Origin: Halictus rubicundus
Lineage: Eukaryota > Arthropoda > Insecta > Hymenoptera > Halictidae
NCBI RefSeq assembly: GCF_050948215.1
Contig: NW_027488705.1
Coordinates: 434,001-498,000 of the forward strand
DNA: 64,000 nucleotides
Direction: 5' to 3'
In this document: positions 1 through 14,000 of the stretch, one piece after another
Layout of the letters: the number at the start of each line of letters is the position of its first letter
Position numbering within the stretch: position 1 is the stretch's first letter
Translations under genes and position numbers: made by a program
Notes under the pieces: generated by a model
Seen by the model: the letters and a program-made list of their open reading frames with translations, nothing else
Databases searched by the model: none
Told to the model about the DNA's origin: nothing

Positions 1-2730
1 TATCCTATCCTCTATCCTATCCTATCCTCTATCCTATCCTATCTTCTATCCTATCCTATCCTCTATCCTATCAAATCCCCTACCCTATCCTCTGTCCTAT
101 CCTATCCTCTATCCTATCCTATCCTCTATCCTATCCTATCCTCTATCCTATCCTATTCTCTATCCTATCCTATCCTCTATCCTATCAAATCCCCTATCCT
201 ATCCTCTGTCCTATCCTATCCTCTATCCTATCGTAACCTCTATCCTATCCTATCCTCTATCCTATCCTATCGTCTATCCTATCCTCAATGCTATCCTATC
301 CTCTATCCTATCCTATCCTCTATCCAATCCTATCTTCTATCCTATCCTATCCTCTATCCTATCAAATCCCCTACCCCATCCTCTGTCCTATCCTATCCTC
401 TATCCTCTATCCTATCCAATCCTCTATCCTATCCTATCCTCTATCCTATCAAATCCCCTATCCTGTCCTCTGTCCTATCCTATCCTCTATCCCATCCTAT
501 CCTCTATCCTATCCTATCCTCTATCCTATCCTATCCTCTATCCTATCCAATCGTCTATCCTATCCTCTATCCTATCCTATCCTCTATCCTATCCTATCTT
601 CTATCCTATCCTATCCTCTATCCTATCAAATCCCCTACCCTATCCTCTGTCCTATCCTATCCTCTATCCTATCCTATCCTCTATCCTATCCTATCCTCTA
701 TCCTATCCTATTCTCTATCCTATCCTATCGTCTATCCTATCCTCTATCCTATCCTATCCTCCATCCTATCCTATCCTCAATCCTATCCTTTCCTGTATCC
801 TATCCAATCCTGTATCCTATCCTGTCCTCTATACAATCCTATCCTCTATCCTATCCTATCCTCTATTCTATCTTATCCTCTATCCTATCCTATGATCTAT
901 CCTATCCTATCGTCTATCCTATCCTCTATCCTATCCTATTCCTCTATCCTATCCTATCCTCTATCCTATCCTATCCTCTATCCTATCCTATCCTCTATCC
1001 TATCCTATCTTCTATCCTATCCTATCCTCTATCCTATCAAATCCCCTACCCTATCCTTTGTCCTATCCTATCCTCTATCCTATCCTATCCTCTATCCTAC
1101 CCTATCCTCTATCCTATCCTATCCTCTATCCTATCCTATCCTCTATCCTATCCTATCCTCTATCCTATATCCTATACTATCCTCTATCCTATCCTATCCT
1201 CTATCCTATCCTATCGTATATCCTATCCTCTATCCTATCCTATCCTCTATCCTATCCTATCCTCCATCCTATCCTATCCTCAATCCTATCCTTTCCTGTA
1301 TCCTATCCAATCCTGTATCCTATCCTGTCCTCTATACAATCCTATCCTCTATCCTATCCTATCCTCTATTCTATCTTATCCTCTATCCTATCCTATGATC
1401 TATCCTATCCTATCCTCTATCCTATCCTATCCTCTATCCTATCCTATCCTCTATCCTATCCTATCCTCTATTCTATCCTATCCTCTATCCTATCCTATCC
1501 TCTATCCTATCCTATCCTCTATCCTATACTATCTTCTATCCTATCCTATCCTCTATCCTATCCTATCCTCTATCCTATCCTATCCTCTATCCTATCCTAT
1601 CCTCTATCCTATCCTATCCTCTATCCTATCCTATCCTCTATCGTATCCTATCCTATATCCTATACTATCCTCTATCCTATCCTATCCTCTATCCTATCCT
1701 ATCGTCTATCCTAACCTCTATCCTATCCTATCCTCTATCCTATCCTATCCTCCATCCTATCCTATCCTCAATCCTATCCTTTCCTGTATCCTATCCAATC
1801 CTGTATCCTATCCTGTCCTCTATACAATCCTATCCTCTATCCTATCCTATCCTCTATTCTGTCTTATCCTCTATCCTATCCTATGATCTATCCTTTCCTC
1901 TATACTATCCTATTCCTCTATCCTATCCTATCCTCTATCCTATCCTATCCTCTATCCTATCCTATCCTCTATCCTATCCTATCCTCTATCCTATCCTATC
2001 CTCTATCGTATCCTATCCTATATCCTATCCTATCCTCTATCCTATCCTATCCTCTATCCTATCAAATCCCCTATCCTATCCTCTATCCTATCCTATCCTG
2101 TATCCTATCCTATCCTCTATCCTCTATCCTATCCTACCATCTATCCTATCCTATCCTCTATCCTATCCTGTCGTCTATCCTCTATCCTCTATCCTATCCT
2201 ACCATCTATCCTATCCTATCTTCTATCCTATCCTATCCTCTATCCTATCAAATCCCCTATCCTATCCTCTATCCTATCCTATCATCTATCCTCTATCCTA
2301 TCCAATCCTCTATCCTATCCTATCCTCTATCCTATCAAATCCCCTATCCTATCCTCTGTCCTATCCTATCCTCTATCCTATCCTATCATCTATCCTATCC
2401 TATCCTCTATCCTATCCTATCGTCTATCCTATCCTCTATCCTATCCTATCCTCTATCCTATCCTATCCTCTACCCTATCCTATCTTCTATCCTATCCTAT
2501 CCTCTATCCTATCAAATCCCCTACCCTATCCACTGTCCTATCCTATCCTCTATCCTATCCTATCCTCTATCCTATCCTATCCTCTATCCTATCCTATCCT
2601 CTATCCTATCCTATCCTCTATCCTATCCTATCCTCTATCCTATCCTATCCTCTATCCTATCCTATCTTCTATCCTATCCTATCCTCTATCCTATCAAATC
2701 CCCTACCCTATCCACTGTCCTATCCTATCC
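1..2730 (+). repeat. Higher-order repeat copy A1, left-truncated by window
   Basis: Module order here is repeated at 3929-6930. Landmarks pair as follows: GTAACC at 233 with 4161 (offset 3,928), TATGATC at 892 with 4837 (3,945), the TTTCCTCTATAC variant at 1883 with 5971 (4,088), and the two CCACTGTCC modules near 2530 and 2710 with those near 6730 and 6910 (about 4,200). The growing offset means indels, mainly whole repeat units, accumulated between the copies. The left end is simply the window edge. Confidence 0.8.
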
Positions 2731-3362
2731 TCTATCCTATCCAATCCTGTATCCTATCCTATCCTCTATCCTATCCTATCCTCTATCCTATCCTATCCTC
2801 TATCCTATCCTATCCTCTATCCTATCCTATCCTCTATCCTATCCTCTATCCTATCCTATCATCTATCCTATCCTATCTTCTATCCTATCCTATCCTCTAT
2901 CCTATCCTATCCTCTATCCTATCCTGTCCTCTATCCTATCCTATCTTCTATCCTATCCTATCCTCTATCCTATCAAATCCCCTACCCTATCCTCTGTCCT
3001 ATCCTATCCTCTATCCTATCCTATCCTCTATCCTATCCTATCCTTTATCCTATCCTATCCTCTATCCTCTATACTATCCTATCATCTATCCTATCCTATC
3101 CTCTATCCTATCCTATCCTCTATCCTATCCTATCCTCTATCCTATCCTATCCTCTATCCTATCAAATCCCCTATCCTGTCCTCTGTCCTATCCTATCCTC
3201 TATCCTATCCTATCCTCTATCCTATCCTATCCTCTATCCTATCCTATCCTCTATCCTATCCTATCCTCTATCCTATCCTATCCTCTATCCTATCCTATCC
3301 TCTATCCTATCCTATCGTCCATCCTATCCTCTATCCTATCCTATCCTCTATCCTATCCTATC

Positions 3363-3971
3363 TTCTATCCTATCCTATCCTCTATCCTATCAAATCCCCT
3401 ACCCTATCCTCTGTCCTATCCTATCCTCTATCCTATCCTATCCTCTATCCTATCCTATCCTCTATCCTATCCTATTCTCTATCCTATCCTATCCTCTATC
3501 CTATCAAATCCCCTATCCTATCCTCTGTCCTATCCTATCCTCTATCCTATCGTAACCTCTATCCTATCCTATCCTCTATCCTATCCTATCGTCTATCCTA
3601 TCCTCAATCCTATCCTATCCTCTATCCTATCCTATCCTCTATCCAATCCTATCTTCTATCCTATCCTATCCTCTATCCTATCCTATCCTCTATCCTATAT
3701 CCTATACTATCCTCTATCCTATCCTATCCTCTATCCTATCCTATCCTCTATCCTATCCTATCCTCTATCCTATCCTATCTTCTATCCTATCCTATCCTCT
3801 ATCCTATCCTATCCTCTATCCTATCCTATCCTATCCTCTATCCTATCCTATCCTCTATCCTATCCTATCCTCTATCCTATCCTATCCTCTATCGTATCCT
3901 ATCCTATATCCTATCCTATCCTCTATCCTATCCTACACTCTATCCTATCCTATCCTCTATCCTATCCTATC
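3363..3971 (+). repeat. 609-bp local tandem duplication
   Basis: The series TATCTTC, K module, TATTCTC, K module, GTAACC, CTCAATCC, CCAATCC is present here and again in the following roughly 610 bp. GTAACC is at 3552 and 4161, and CTCAATCC near 3605 and 4215. The same series also opens the window (GTAACC at 233), so it exists three times within the first 4.6 kb. Ends are approximate. Confidence 0.7.
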
Positions 3972-6930
3972 TTCTATCCTATCCTATCCTCTATCCTATC
4001 AAATCCCCTACCCTATCCTCTGTCCTATCCTATCCTCTATCCTATCCTATCCTCTATCCTATCCTATCCTCTATCCTATCCTATTCTCTATCCTATCCTA
4101 TCCTCTATCCTATCAAATCCCCTATCCTATCCTCTGTCCTATCCTATCCTCTATCCTATCGTAACCTCTATCCTATCCTATCCTCTATCCTATCCTATCG
4201 TCTATCCTATCCTCAATCCTATCCTATCCTCTATCCTATCCTATCCTCTATCCAATCCTATCTTCTATCCTATCCTATCCTCTATCCTATCAAATCCCCT
4301 ACCCCATCCTCTGTCCTATCCTATCCTCTATCCTCTATCCTATCCAATCCTCTATCCTATCCTATCCTCTATCCTATCAAATCCCCTATCCTGTCCTCTG
4401 TCCTATCCTATCCTCTATCCCATCCTATCCTCTATCCTATCCTATCCTCTATCCTATCCTATCCTCTATCCTATCCAATCGTCTATCCTATCCTCTATCC
4501 TATCCTATCCTCTATCCTATCCTATCTTCTATCCTATCCTATCCTCTATCCTATCAAATCCCCTACCCTATCCTCTGTCCTATCCTATCCTCTATCCTAT
4601 CCTATCCTCTATCCTATCCTATCCTCTATCCTATCCTATTCTCTATCCTATCCTATCGTCTATCCTATCCTCTATCCTATCCTATCCTCCATCCTATCCT
4701 ATCCTCAATCCTATCCTTTCCTGTATCCTATCCAATCCTGTATCCTATCCTGTCCTCTATACAATCCTATCCTCTATCCTATCCTATCCTCTATTCTATC
4801 TTATCCTCTATCCTATCCTATGATCTATCCTATCCTATGATCTATCCTATCCTATCGTCTATCCTATCCTCTATCCTATCCTATTCCTCTATCCTATCCT
4901 ATCCTCTATCCTATCCTATCCTCTATCCTATCCTATCCTCTATCCTATCCTATCTTCTATCCTATCCTATCCTCTATCCTATCAAATCCCCTACCCTATC
5001 CTGTGTCCTATCCTATCCTCTATCCTATCCTATCCTCTATCCTATCCTATCCTCTATCCTATCCTATCCTCTATCCTATCCTATCCTCTATCCTATCCTA
5101 TCCTCTATCCTATATCCTATACTATCCTCTATCCTATCCTATCCTCTATCCTATCCTATCGTATATCCTATCCTCTATCCTATCCTATCCTCTATCCTAT
5201 CCTATCCTCCATCCTATCCTATCCTCAATCCTATCCTTTCCTGTATCCTATCCAATCCTGTATCCTATCCTGTCCTCTATACAATCCTATCCTCTATCCT
5301 ATCCTATCCTCTATTCTATCTTATCCTCTATCCTATCCTATGATCTATCCTATCCTATCGTCTATCCTATCCTCTATCCTATCCTATCCTCTATCCTATC
5401 CTATCCTCTATCCTATCCTATCCTCTATTCTATCCTATCCTCTATCCTATCCTATCCTCTATCCTATCCTCTCCTCTATCCTATCCTATCTTCTATCCTA
5501 TCCTATCCTCTATCCTATCCTATCCTCTATCCTATCCTATCCTATCCTCTATCCTATCCTATCCTCTATCCTATCCTATCCTCTATCCTATCCTATCCTC
5601 TATCGTATCCTATCCTATATCCTATCCTATCCTCTATCCTATCCTATACTCTATCCTATCCTATCCTCTATCCTATCCTATCCTCTATCTTATCCTATCC
5701 TCTATCCTATCCTATCCTCTATCCTATAGTATCCTCTATCCTCTATCCTATACTATCCTCTATCCTATCCTATCCTCTATCCTATCCTATCGTCTATCCT
5801 ATCCTCTATCCTATCCTATCCTCTATCCTATCCTATCCTCCATCCAATCCTATCCTCAATCCTATCCTTTCCTGTATCCTATCCAATCCTGTATCCTATC
5901 CTGTCCTCTATACAATCCTATCCTCTATCCTATCCTATCCTCTATTCTGTCTTATCCTCTATCCTATCCTATGATCTATCCTTTCCTCTATACTATCCTA
6001 TTCCTCTATCCTATCCTATCCTCTATCCTATCCTATCCTCTATCCTATCCTATCCTCTATCCTATCCTATCCTCTATCCTATCCTATCCTCTATCGTATC
6101 CTATCCTATATCCTATCCTATCCTCTATCCTATCCTATCCTCTATCCTATCCTATCCTCTATCCTATCCTATCCTCTATCCTATCCTATCCTCTATCCTA
6201 TCCTATCCTCTATCCTATCAAATCCCCTATCCTATCCTCTATCCTATCCTATCCTGTATCCTATCCTATCCTCTATCCTCTATCCTATCCTACCATCTAT
6301 CCTATCCTATCCTCTATCCTATCCTGTCGTCTATCCTATCCTCTATCCTATCCTATCCTCTATCCTATCCTATCTTCTATCCTATCCTATCCTCTATCCT
6401 ATCAAATCCCCTATCCTATCCTCTATCCTATCCTATCATCTATCCTCTATCCTATCCAATCCTCTATCCTATCCTATCCTCTATCCTATCAAATCCCCTA
6501 TCCTATCCTCTGTCCTATCCTATCCTCTATCCTATCCTATCATCTATCCTATCCTATCCTCTATCCTATCCTATCGTCTATCCTATCCTCTATCCTATCC
6601 TATCCTCTATCCTATCCTATCGTCTATCCTATCCTTTATCCTATCCTATCCTCTATCCTATCCTATCCTCTACCCTATCCTATCTTCTATCATATCCTAT
6701 CCTCTATCCTATCAAATCCCCTACCCTATCCACTGTCCTATCCTATCCTCTATCCTATCCTATCCTCTATCCTATCCTATCCTCTATCCTATCCTATCCT
6801 CTATCCTATCCTATCCTCTATCCTATCCTATCCTCTATCCTATCCTATCCTCTATCCTATCCTATCTTCTATCCTATCCTATCCTCTATCCTATCAAATC
6901 CCCTACCCTATCCACTGTCCTATCCTATCC
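3929..6930 (+). repeat. Higher-order repeat copy A2
   Basis: Second copy of the module series at 1-2730. It contains two successive CTATGATCTATCC sites (about 4820 and 4837) where copy A1 has one, showing a unit-scale local duplication. Downstream it carries GATCTATCCTTTCC at 5971, the TACCATC and CCTGTCGTC variants near 6290-6330, and two CCACTGTCC modules near 6730 and 6910. It overlaps the 609-bp local duplication at its left end. Confidence 0.8.
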
Positions 6931-7439
6931 TCTATCCTATCCTATCCTCTATCCTATCCTATCCTCTATCCTATCCTATCCTCTATCCTATCCTATCGTC
7001 TATCCTATCCTCTATCCTATCCTATCCTCTATCCTATCCTATCCTATCCTCTATCCTATCCTATCCTCTATCCTATCCTATCCTCTATCTTATCCTATCC
7101 TCTATCCTCTATCCTATCCTATCCTCTATCCTATCCTATCCTCTATCCTCTATCCTATCCTATCCTCTATCCTATCGTATCCTCTATTCTATCCTATCCT
7201 GCATCCTATCCTATCCTCAATCCTATCCTTTCCTGTATCCTATCCAATCCTGTATCCTATCCTGTCCTCTATACTATCCTAACCTCTATCCTAACCTATC
7301 CTCTATCCTATCCTATCCTCTATCCTATCCTATCTTCTATCCTATCCTATCCTCTATCCTATCCTATCCCCTATCCTATCCTCTATCCTATCCTATCATC
7401 TATTCTCTATCCTATCCTATCATCTATCCTCTATCCTAT

Positions 7440-8340
7440 CCTATCTTCTATCCTATCCTATCCTCTATCCTATCAAATCCCCTATCCTATCCTCTATCCT
7501 ATCCTATCCTGTATCCTATCCTATCCTCTATCCTCTATCCTATCCTACCATCTATCCTATCCTATCCTCTATCCTATCCTGTCGTCTATCCTCTATCCTC
7601 TATCCTATCCTACCATCTATCCTATCCTATCTTCTATCCTATCCTATCCTCTATCCTATCAAATCCCCTATCCTATCCTCTATCCTATCCTATCATCTAT
7701 CCTCTATCCTATCCAATCCTCTATCCTATCCTATCCTCTATCCTATCAAATCCCCTATCCTATCCTCTGTCCTATCCTATCCTCTATCCTATCCTATCAT
7801 CTATCCTATCCTATCCTCTATCCTATCCTATCGTCTATCCTATCCTCTATCCTATCCTATCCTCTATCCTATCCTATCCTCTACCCTATCCTATCTTCTA
7901 TCCTATCCTATCCTCTATCCTATCAAATCCCCTACCCTATCCACTGTCCTATCCTATCCTCTATCCTATCCTATCCTCTATCCTATCCTATCCTCTATCC
8001 TATCCTATCCTCTATCCTATCCTATCCTCTATCCTATCCTATCCTCTATCCTATCCTATCCTCTATCCTATCCTCTATCCTATCCTATCATCTATCCTAT
8101 CCTATCTTCTATCCTATCCTATCCTCTATCCTATCCTATCCTCTATCCTATCCTGGCCTCTATCCTATCCTATCTTCTATCCTATCCTATCCTCTATCCT
8201 ATCAAATCCCCTACCCTATCCTCTGTCCTATCCTATCCTCTATCCTATCCTATCCTCTATCCTATCCTATCCTTTATCCTATCCTATCCTCTATCCTCTA
8301 TACTATCCTATCATCTATCCTATCCTATCCTCTATCCTAT
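7440..8340 (+). repeat. Partial third copy of the 2040-3110 segment
   Basis: The order K module, CCTGTATCC, TACCATC, CCTGTCGTC, a second TACCATC, K module, and finally CTCTATACTATCC with TATCATC follows 2040-3110 at an offset of roughly 5.2-5.4 kb (AAATCCCC at 2064 and 7475). It resembles copy A1 more than A2 because both TACCATC sites are present. The flanks belong to other arrangements, so this is a patch rather than a full higher-order copy. Confidence 0.65.
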
Positions 8341-8910
8341 CCTATCCTCTATCCTATCCTATCTTCTATCCTATCCTATCCTCTATCCTATCAAATCCCC
8401 TACCCTATCCTCTGTCCTATCCTATCCTCTATCCTATCCTATCCTCTATCCTATCCTATCCTCTATCCTATCCTATTCTCTATCCTATCCTATCCTCTAT
8501 CCTATCAAATCCCCTACCCTATCCTCTGTCCTATCCTATCCTCTATCCTATCCTATCCTCTATCCTATCCTATCCTCTATCCTATCCTATTCCTCTATCC
8601 TATCCTATCCTCTACCCTATCCTATCCTCTATCCTATCCTATCCTCTATCCTATCCTATCCTCTATCCTATCCTTTCCTGTATCCTGTCCAATCCTGTAT
8701 CCTATCCTGTCCTCTATACTATCCTAACCTCTATCCTAACCTATCCTCTATCCTATCCTATCCTCTATCCTATCCTATCTTCTATCCTATCCTATCCTCT
8801 ATCCTATCCTATCCCCTATCCTATCCTCTATCCTATCCTATCATCTATTCTCTATCCTATCCTATCATCTATCCTCTATCCTATCCTATCTTCTATCCTA
8901 TCCTATCCTC

Positions 8911-10378
8911 TATTCTATCAAATCCCCTATCATATCCTCTATCCTATCCTATCATCTATCCTCTATCCTATCCAATCCTCTATCCTATCCTATCCTCTAT
9001 CCTATCAAATCCCCTATCCTATCCTCTGTCCTATCCTATCCTCTATCCTATCCTATCCTCTATCCTATCCTATCCTCTATCCTATCCTATCGTCTATCCT
9101 ATCCTCTATCCTATCCTATCCTCTATCCTATCCTATCCTCTATCCTATCCTATCTTCTATCCTATCCTATCCTCTATCCTATCAAATCCCCTACCCTATC
9201 CTCTGTCCTATCCTATCCTCTATCCTATCCTATCCTCTATCCTATCCTCTATCCTATCCTCTATCCTATCCTATCCTCTATCCTATCCTATCCTCTATCC
9301 TCTATCCTATACTATCCTCTATCCTATCCTATCGTCTATCCTATCCTATCCTCTATCCTATCCTATCCTCCATCCTATCCTATCCTCAATCCTATCCTTT
9401 CCTGTATCCTATCCAATCCTGTATCCTATCCTGTCCTCTATACTATCCTATCCTCTATCCTATCCTATCCTCTATTCTATCTTATCCTCTATCCTATCCT
9501 ATGATCTATCCTATCCTATCGTCTATCCTATCCTCTATCCTATCCTATTCCTCTATCCTATCCTATCCTCTACCCTATCCTATCCTCTATCCTATCCTAT
9601 CCTCTATCCTATCCTATCCTCTATCCTATCCTTTCCTGTATCCTGTCCAATCCTGTATCCTATCCTGTCCTCTATCCTATCCTATCCTCTATCCTATCCT
9701 ATCCTCTATCCTGTCCTATCCTCTATCCTATCCTATCCTCTATCCTATTCTATCCTCTATCCTATCCTATCCTCTATCCTATCCTATCCTCTATCCTATC
9801 CTATCCTCTATCCTATCCTATCCTGTATCCTATCCTATCCTCTATCCTCTATCCTATCCTACCATCTATCCTATCCTATCCTCTATCCTATCCTGTCGTC
9901 TATCCTATCCTCTGTCCTATCCTATCCTCTATCCTATCCTATCCTCTATCCTATCCTATCCTCTATCCTATCCTATCCTCCATCCTATCCTATCCTCTAT
10001 CCTATCCTATCCTCTACCCTATCCTATCTTCTATCCTATCCTATCCTCTATCCTATCAAATCCCCTACCCTATCCACTGTCCTATCCTATCCTCTATCCT
10101 ATCCTATCCTCTATCCTATCCTATCCTCTATCCTATCCTATCCTCTATCCTATCCTATCCTCTATCCTATCCTATCCTCTATCCTATCCTATCTTCTATC
10201 CTATCCTATCCTCTATCCTATCAAATCCCCTACCCTATCCACTGTCCTATCCTATCCTCTATCCTATCCTATCCTCTATCCTATCCTATCCTCTATCCTA
10301 TCCTATCCTCTATCCTATCCTATCCTCTATCCTATCCTATCCTCTATCCTATCCTATCTTCTATCCTATCCTATCCTC
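8911..10378 (+). repeat. Tandem higher-order unit, 1,468 bp, copy 1
   Basis: The landmark TATTCTATCA followed by AATCCCCTATCATATCC starts at 8911 and recurs at 10379 and 12472. Between the first two, the internal landmark TATGATC (9501 and 10969) and the CCACTGTCC modules near 10075 and 11540 also pair at exactly or nearly 1,468 bp. This supports a direct tandem duplication of the whole segment. Confidence 0.8.
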
Positions 10379-12471
10379 TATTCTATCAAATCCCCTATCA
10401 TATCCTCTATCCTATCCTATCATCTATCCTCTATCCTATCCAATCCTCTATCCTATCCTATCCTCTATCCTATCAAATCCCCTATCCTATCCTCTGTCCT
10501 ATCCTATCCTCTATCCTATCCTATCCTCTATCCTATCCTATCCTCTATCCTATCCTATCGTCTATCCTATCCTCTATCCTATCCTATCCTCTATCCTATC
10601 CTATCCTCTATCCTATCCTATCTTCTATCCTATCCTATCCTCTATCCTATCAAATCCCCTACCCTATCCTCTGTCCTATCCTATCCTCTATCCTATCCTA
10701 TCCTCTATCCTATCCTCTATCCTATCCTCTATCCTATCCTATCCTCTATCCTATCCTATCCTCTATCCTCTATCCTATACTATCCTCTATCCTATCCTAT
10801 CGTCTATCCTATCCTATCCTCTATCCTATCCTATCCTCCATCCTATCCTATCCTCAATCCTATCCTTTCCTGTATCCTATCCAATCCTGTATCCTATCCT
10901 GTCCTCTATACTATCCTATCCTCTATCCTATCCTATCCTCTATTCTATCTTATCCTCTATCCTATCCTATGATCTATCCTATCCTATCGTCTATCCTATC
11001 CTCTATCCTATCCTATTCCTCTATCCTATCCTATCCTCTACCCTATCCTATCCTCTATCCTATCCTATCCTCTATCCTATCCTATCCTCTATCCTATCCT
11101 TTCCTGTATCCTGTCCAATCCTGTATCCTATCCTGTCCTCTATCCTATCCTATCCTCTATCCTATCCTATCCTCTATCCTGTCCTATCCTCTATCCTATC
11201 CTATCCTCTATCCTATTCTATCCTCTATCCTATCCTATCCTCTATCCTATCCTATCCTCTATCCTATCCTATCCTCTATCCTATCCTATCCTGTATCCTA
11301 TCCTATCCTCTATCCTCTATCCTATCCTACCATCTATCCTATCCTATCCTCTATCCTATCCTGTCGTCTATCCTATCCTCTGTCCTATCCTATCCTCTAT
11401 CCTATCCTATCCTCTATCCTATCCTATCCTCTATCCTATCCTATCCTCCATCCTATCCTATCCTCTATCCTATCCTATCCTCTACCCTATCCTATCTTCT
11501 ATCCTATCCTATCCTCTATCCTATCAAATCCCCTACCCTATCCACTGTCCTATCCTATCCTCTATCCTATCCTATCCTCTATCCTATCCTATCCTCTATC
11601 CTATCCTATCCTCTATCCTATCCTATCCTCTATCCTATCCTATCCTCTATCCTATCCTATCTTCTATCCTATCCTATCCTCTATCCTATCAAATCCCCTA
11701 CCCTATCCACTGTCCTATCCTATCCTCTATCCTATCCTATCCTCTATCCTATCCTATCCTCTATCCTATCCTATCCTCTATCCTATCCTATCGTCTATCC
11801 TATCCTCTATCCTATCCTATCCTCTATCCTATCCTATCCTCTATCCTATCCTATCCTCTATCCTATCCTATCTTCTATCCTATCCTATCCTCTATCCTAT
11901 CAAATCCCCTACCCTATCCACTGTCCTATCCTATCCTCTATCCTATCCTATCCTCTATCCTATCCTATCCTCTATCCTATCCTATCCTCTATCCTATCCT
12001 ATCGTCTATCCTATCCTCTATCCTATCCTATCCTCTATCCTATCCTATCCTATCCTCTATCCTATCCTATCCTCTATCCTATCCTATCCTCTATCCTATC
12101 CTATCCTCTATCCTCTATCCTATCCTATCCTCTATCCTATCCTATCCTCTATCCTCTATCCTATCCTATCCTCTATCCTATCGTATCCTCTATTCTATCC
12201 TATCCTGCATCCTATCCTATCCTCAATCCTATCCTTTCCTGTATCCTATCCAATCCTGTATCCTATCCTGTCCTCTATACTATCCTAACCTCTATCCTAA
12301 CCTATCCTCTATCCTATCCTATCCTCTATCCTATCCTATCTTCTATCCTATCCTATCCTCTATCCTATCCTATCCCCTATCCTATCCTCTATCCTATCCT
12401 ATCATCTATTCTCTATCCTATCCTATCATCTATCCTCTATCCTATCCTATCTTCTATCCTATCCTATCCTC
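10379..12471 (+). repeat. Tandem higher-order unit, expanded to 2,093 bp, copy 2
   Basis: Begins with the same landmark as the unit at 8911 and follows it closely for about 1.4 kb. It then carries an extra segment of roughly 625 bp with further K modules and the CCTGCATCC variant at 12207. That variant also occurs at 7201 in a similar context, suggesting that the extra segment was copied from there or from a shared ancestor. The next copy starts at 12472. Confidence 0.7.
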
Positions 12472-13950
12472 TATTCTATCAAATCCCCTATCATATCCTC
12501 TATCGTATCCTATCATCTATCCTCTATCCTATCCAATCCTCTATCCTATCCTATCCTCTATCCTATCAAATCCCCTATCCTATCCTCTGTCCTATCCTAT
12601 CCTCTATCCTATCCTATCCTCTATCCTATCCTATCCTCTATCCTATCCTATCGTCTATCCTATCCTCTATCCTATCCTATCCTCTATCCTATCCTATCCT
12701 CTATCCTATCCTATCTTCTATCCTATCCTATCCTCTATCCTATCAAATCCCCTACCCTATCCTCTGTCCTATCCTATCCTCTATCCTATCCTATCCTCTA
12801 TCCTATCCTCTATCCTATCCTCTATCCTATCCTATCCTCTATCCTATCCTATCCTCTATCCTCTATCCTATACTATCCTCTATCCTATCCTATCCTCTAT
12901 CCTATCCTATCGTCTATCCTATCCTATCCTCTATCCTATCCTATCCTCCATCCTATCCTATCCTCAATCCTATCCTTTCCTGTATCCTATCCAATCCTGT
13001 ATCCTATCCTGTCCTCTATACTATCCTATCCTCTATCCTATCCTATCCTCTATTCTATCTTATCCTCTATCCTATCCTATGATCTATCCTATCCTATCGT
13101 CTATCCTATCCTCTATCCTATCCTATTCCTCTATCCTATCCTATCCTCTACCCTATCCTATCCCCTATCCTATCCTTTCCTGTATCCTGTCCAATCCTGT
13201 ATCCTATCCTGTCCTCTATCCTATCCTATCCTCTATCCTATCCTATCCTCTATCCTGTCCTATCCTCTATCCTATCCTATCCTCTATCCTATTCTATCCT
13301 CTATCCTATCCTATCCTCTATCCTATCCTATCCTCTATCCTATCCTATCCTCTATCCTATCCTATCCTGTATCCTATCCTATCCTCTATCCTCTATCCTA
13401 TCCTACCATCTATCCTATCCTATCCTCTATCCTATCCTGTCGTCTATCCTATCCTCTGTCCTATCCTATCCTCTATCCTATCCTATCCTCTATCCTATCC
13501 TATCCTCTATCCTATCCTATCCTCTATCCTCTATCCTATACCATCCTCTATCCTATCCTATCCTCTATCCTATCCTATCGTCTATCCTATCCTCTATCCT
13601 ATCCTATCCTCTATCCTATCCTATCCTCCATCCTATCCTATCCTCAATCCTATCCTTTCCTGTATCCTATCCAATCCTGTATCCTATCCTGTCCTCTATA
13701 CAATCCTATCCTCTATCCTATCCTATCCTCTATCCTATCCTATCCTCTATCCTATCCTATCCTCTATCCTATCCTACCATCTATCCTATCCTATCCTCTA
13801 TCCTATCCTGTCGTCTATCCTATCCTCGATCCTATCCTATCCTCTATCCTATCCTATCCTCCATCCTATCCTATCCTCAATCCTATCCTTTCCTGTATCC
13901 TATCCAATCCTGTATCCTATCCTGTCCTCTATACTATCCTATCCTCTATC
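12472..13950 (+). repeat. Tandem higher-order unit, copy 3, rearranged
   Basis: Third occurrence of the landmark that starts the units at 8911 and 10379. TATGATC at 13079 pairs with 10969 (offset 2,110, one 17-bp unit more than the landmark offset of 2,093). After about 13150 the order changes: a shortened P module is followed by TACCATC and CCTGTCGTC modules, so the copy is rearranged or truncated. Confidence 0.6.
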
Positions 13951-14000
13951 CTAACTTAGCCTCTATCTTATCCTATCCTCTATCCTATCCTATCCTCTAT
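13780..14000 (+). repeat. Duplicated patch with TTAGCC variant, copy 1
   Basis: CCTGTCGTC, CCTCGATCC, a P module and CTAACTTAGCC occur here and again at 16670-16890, at a constant offset of 2,887 bp (CG at 13828 and 16715; AACTTAGC at 13953 and 16840). CCTCGATCC and TTAGCC are rare elsewhere, so the match is specific. Confidence 0.75.
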
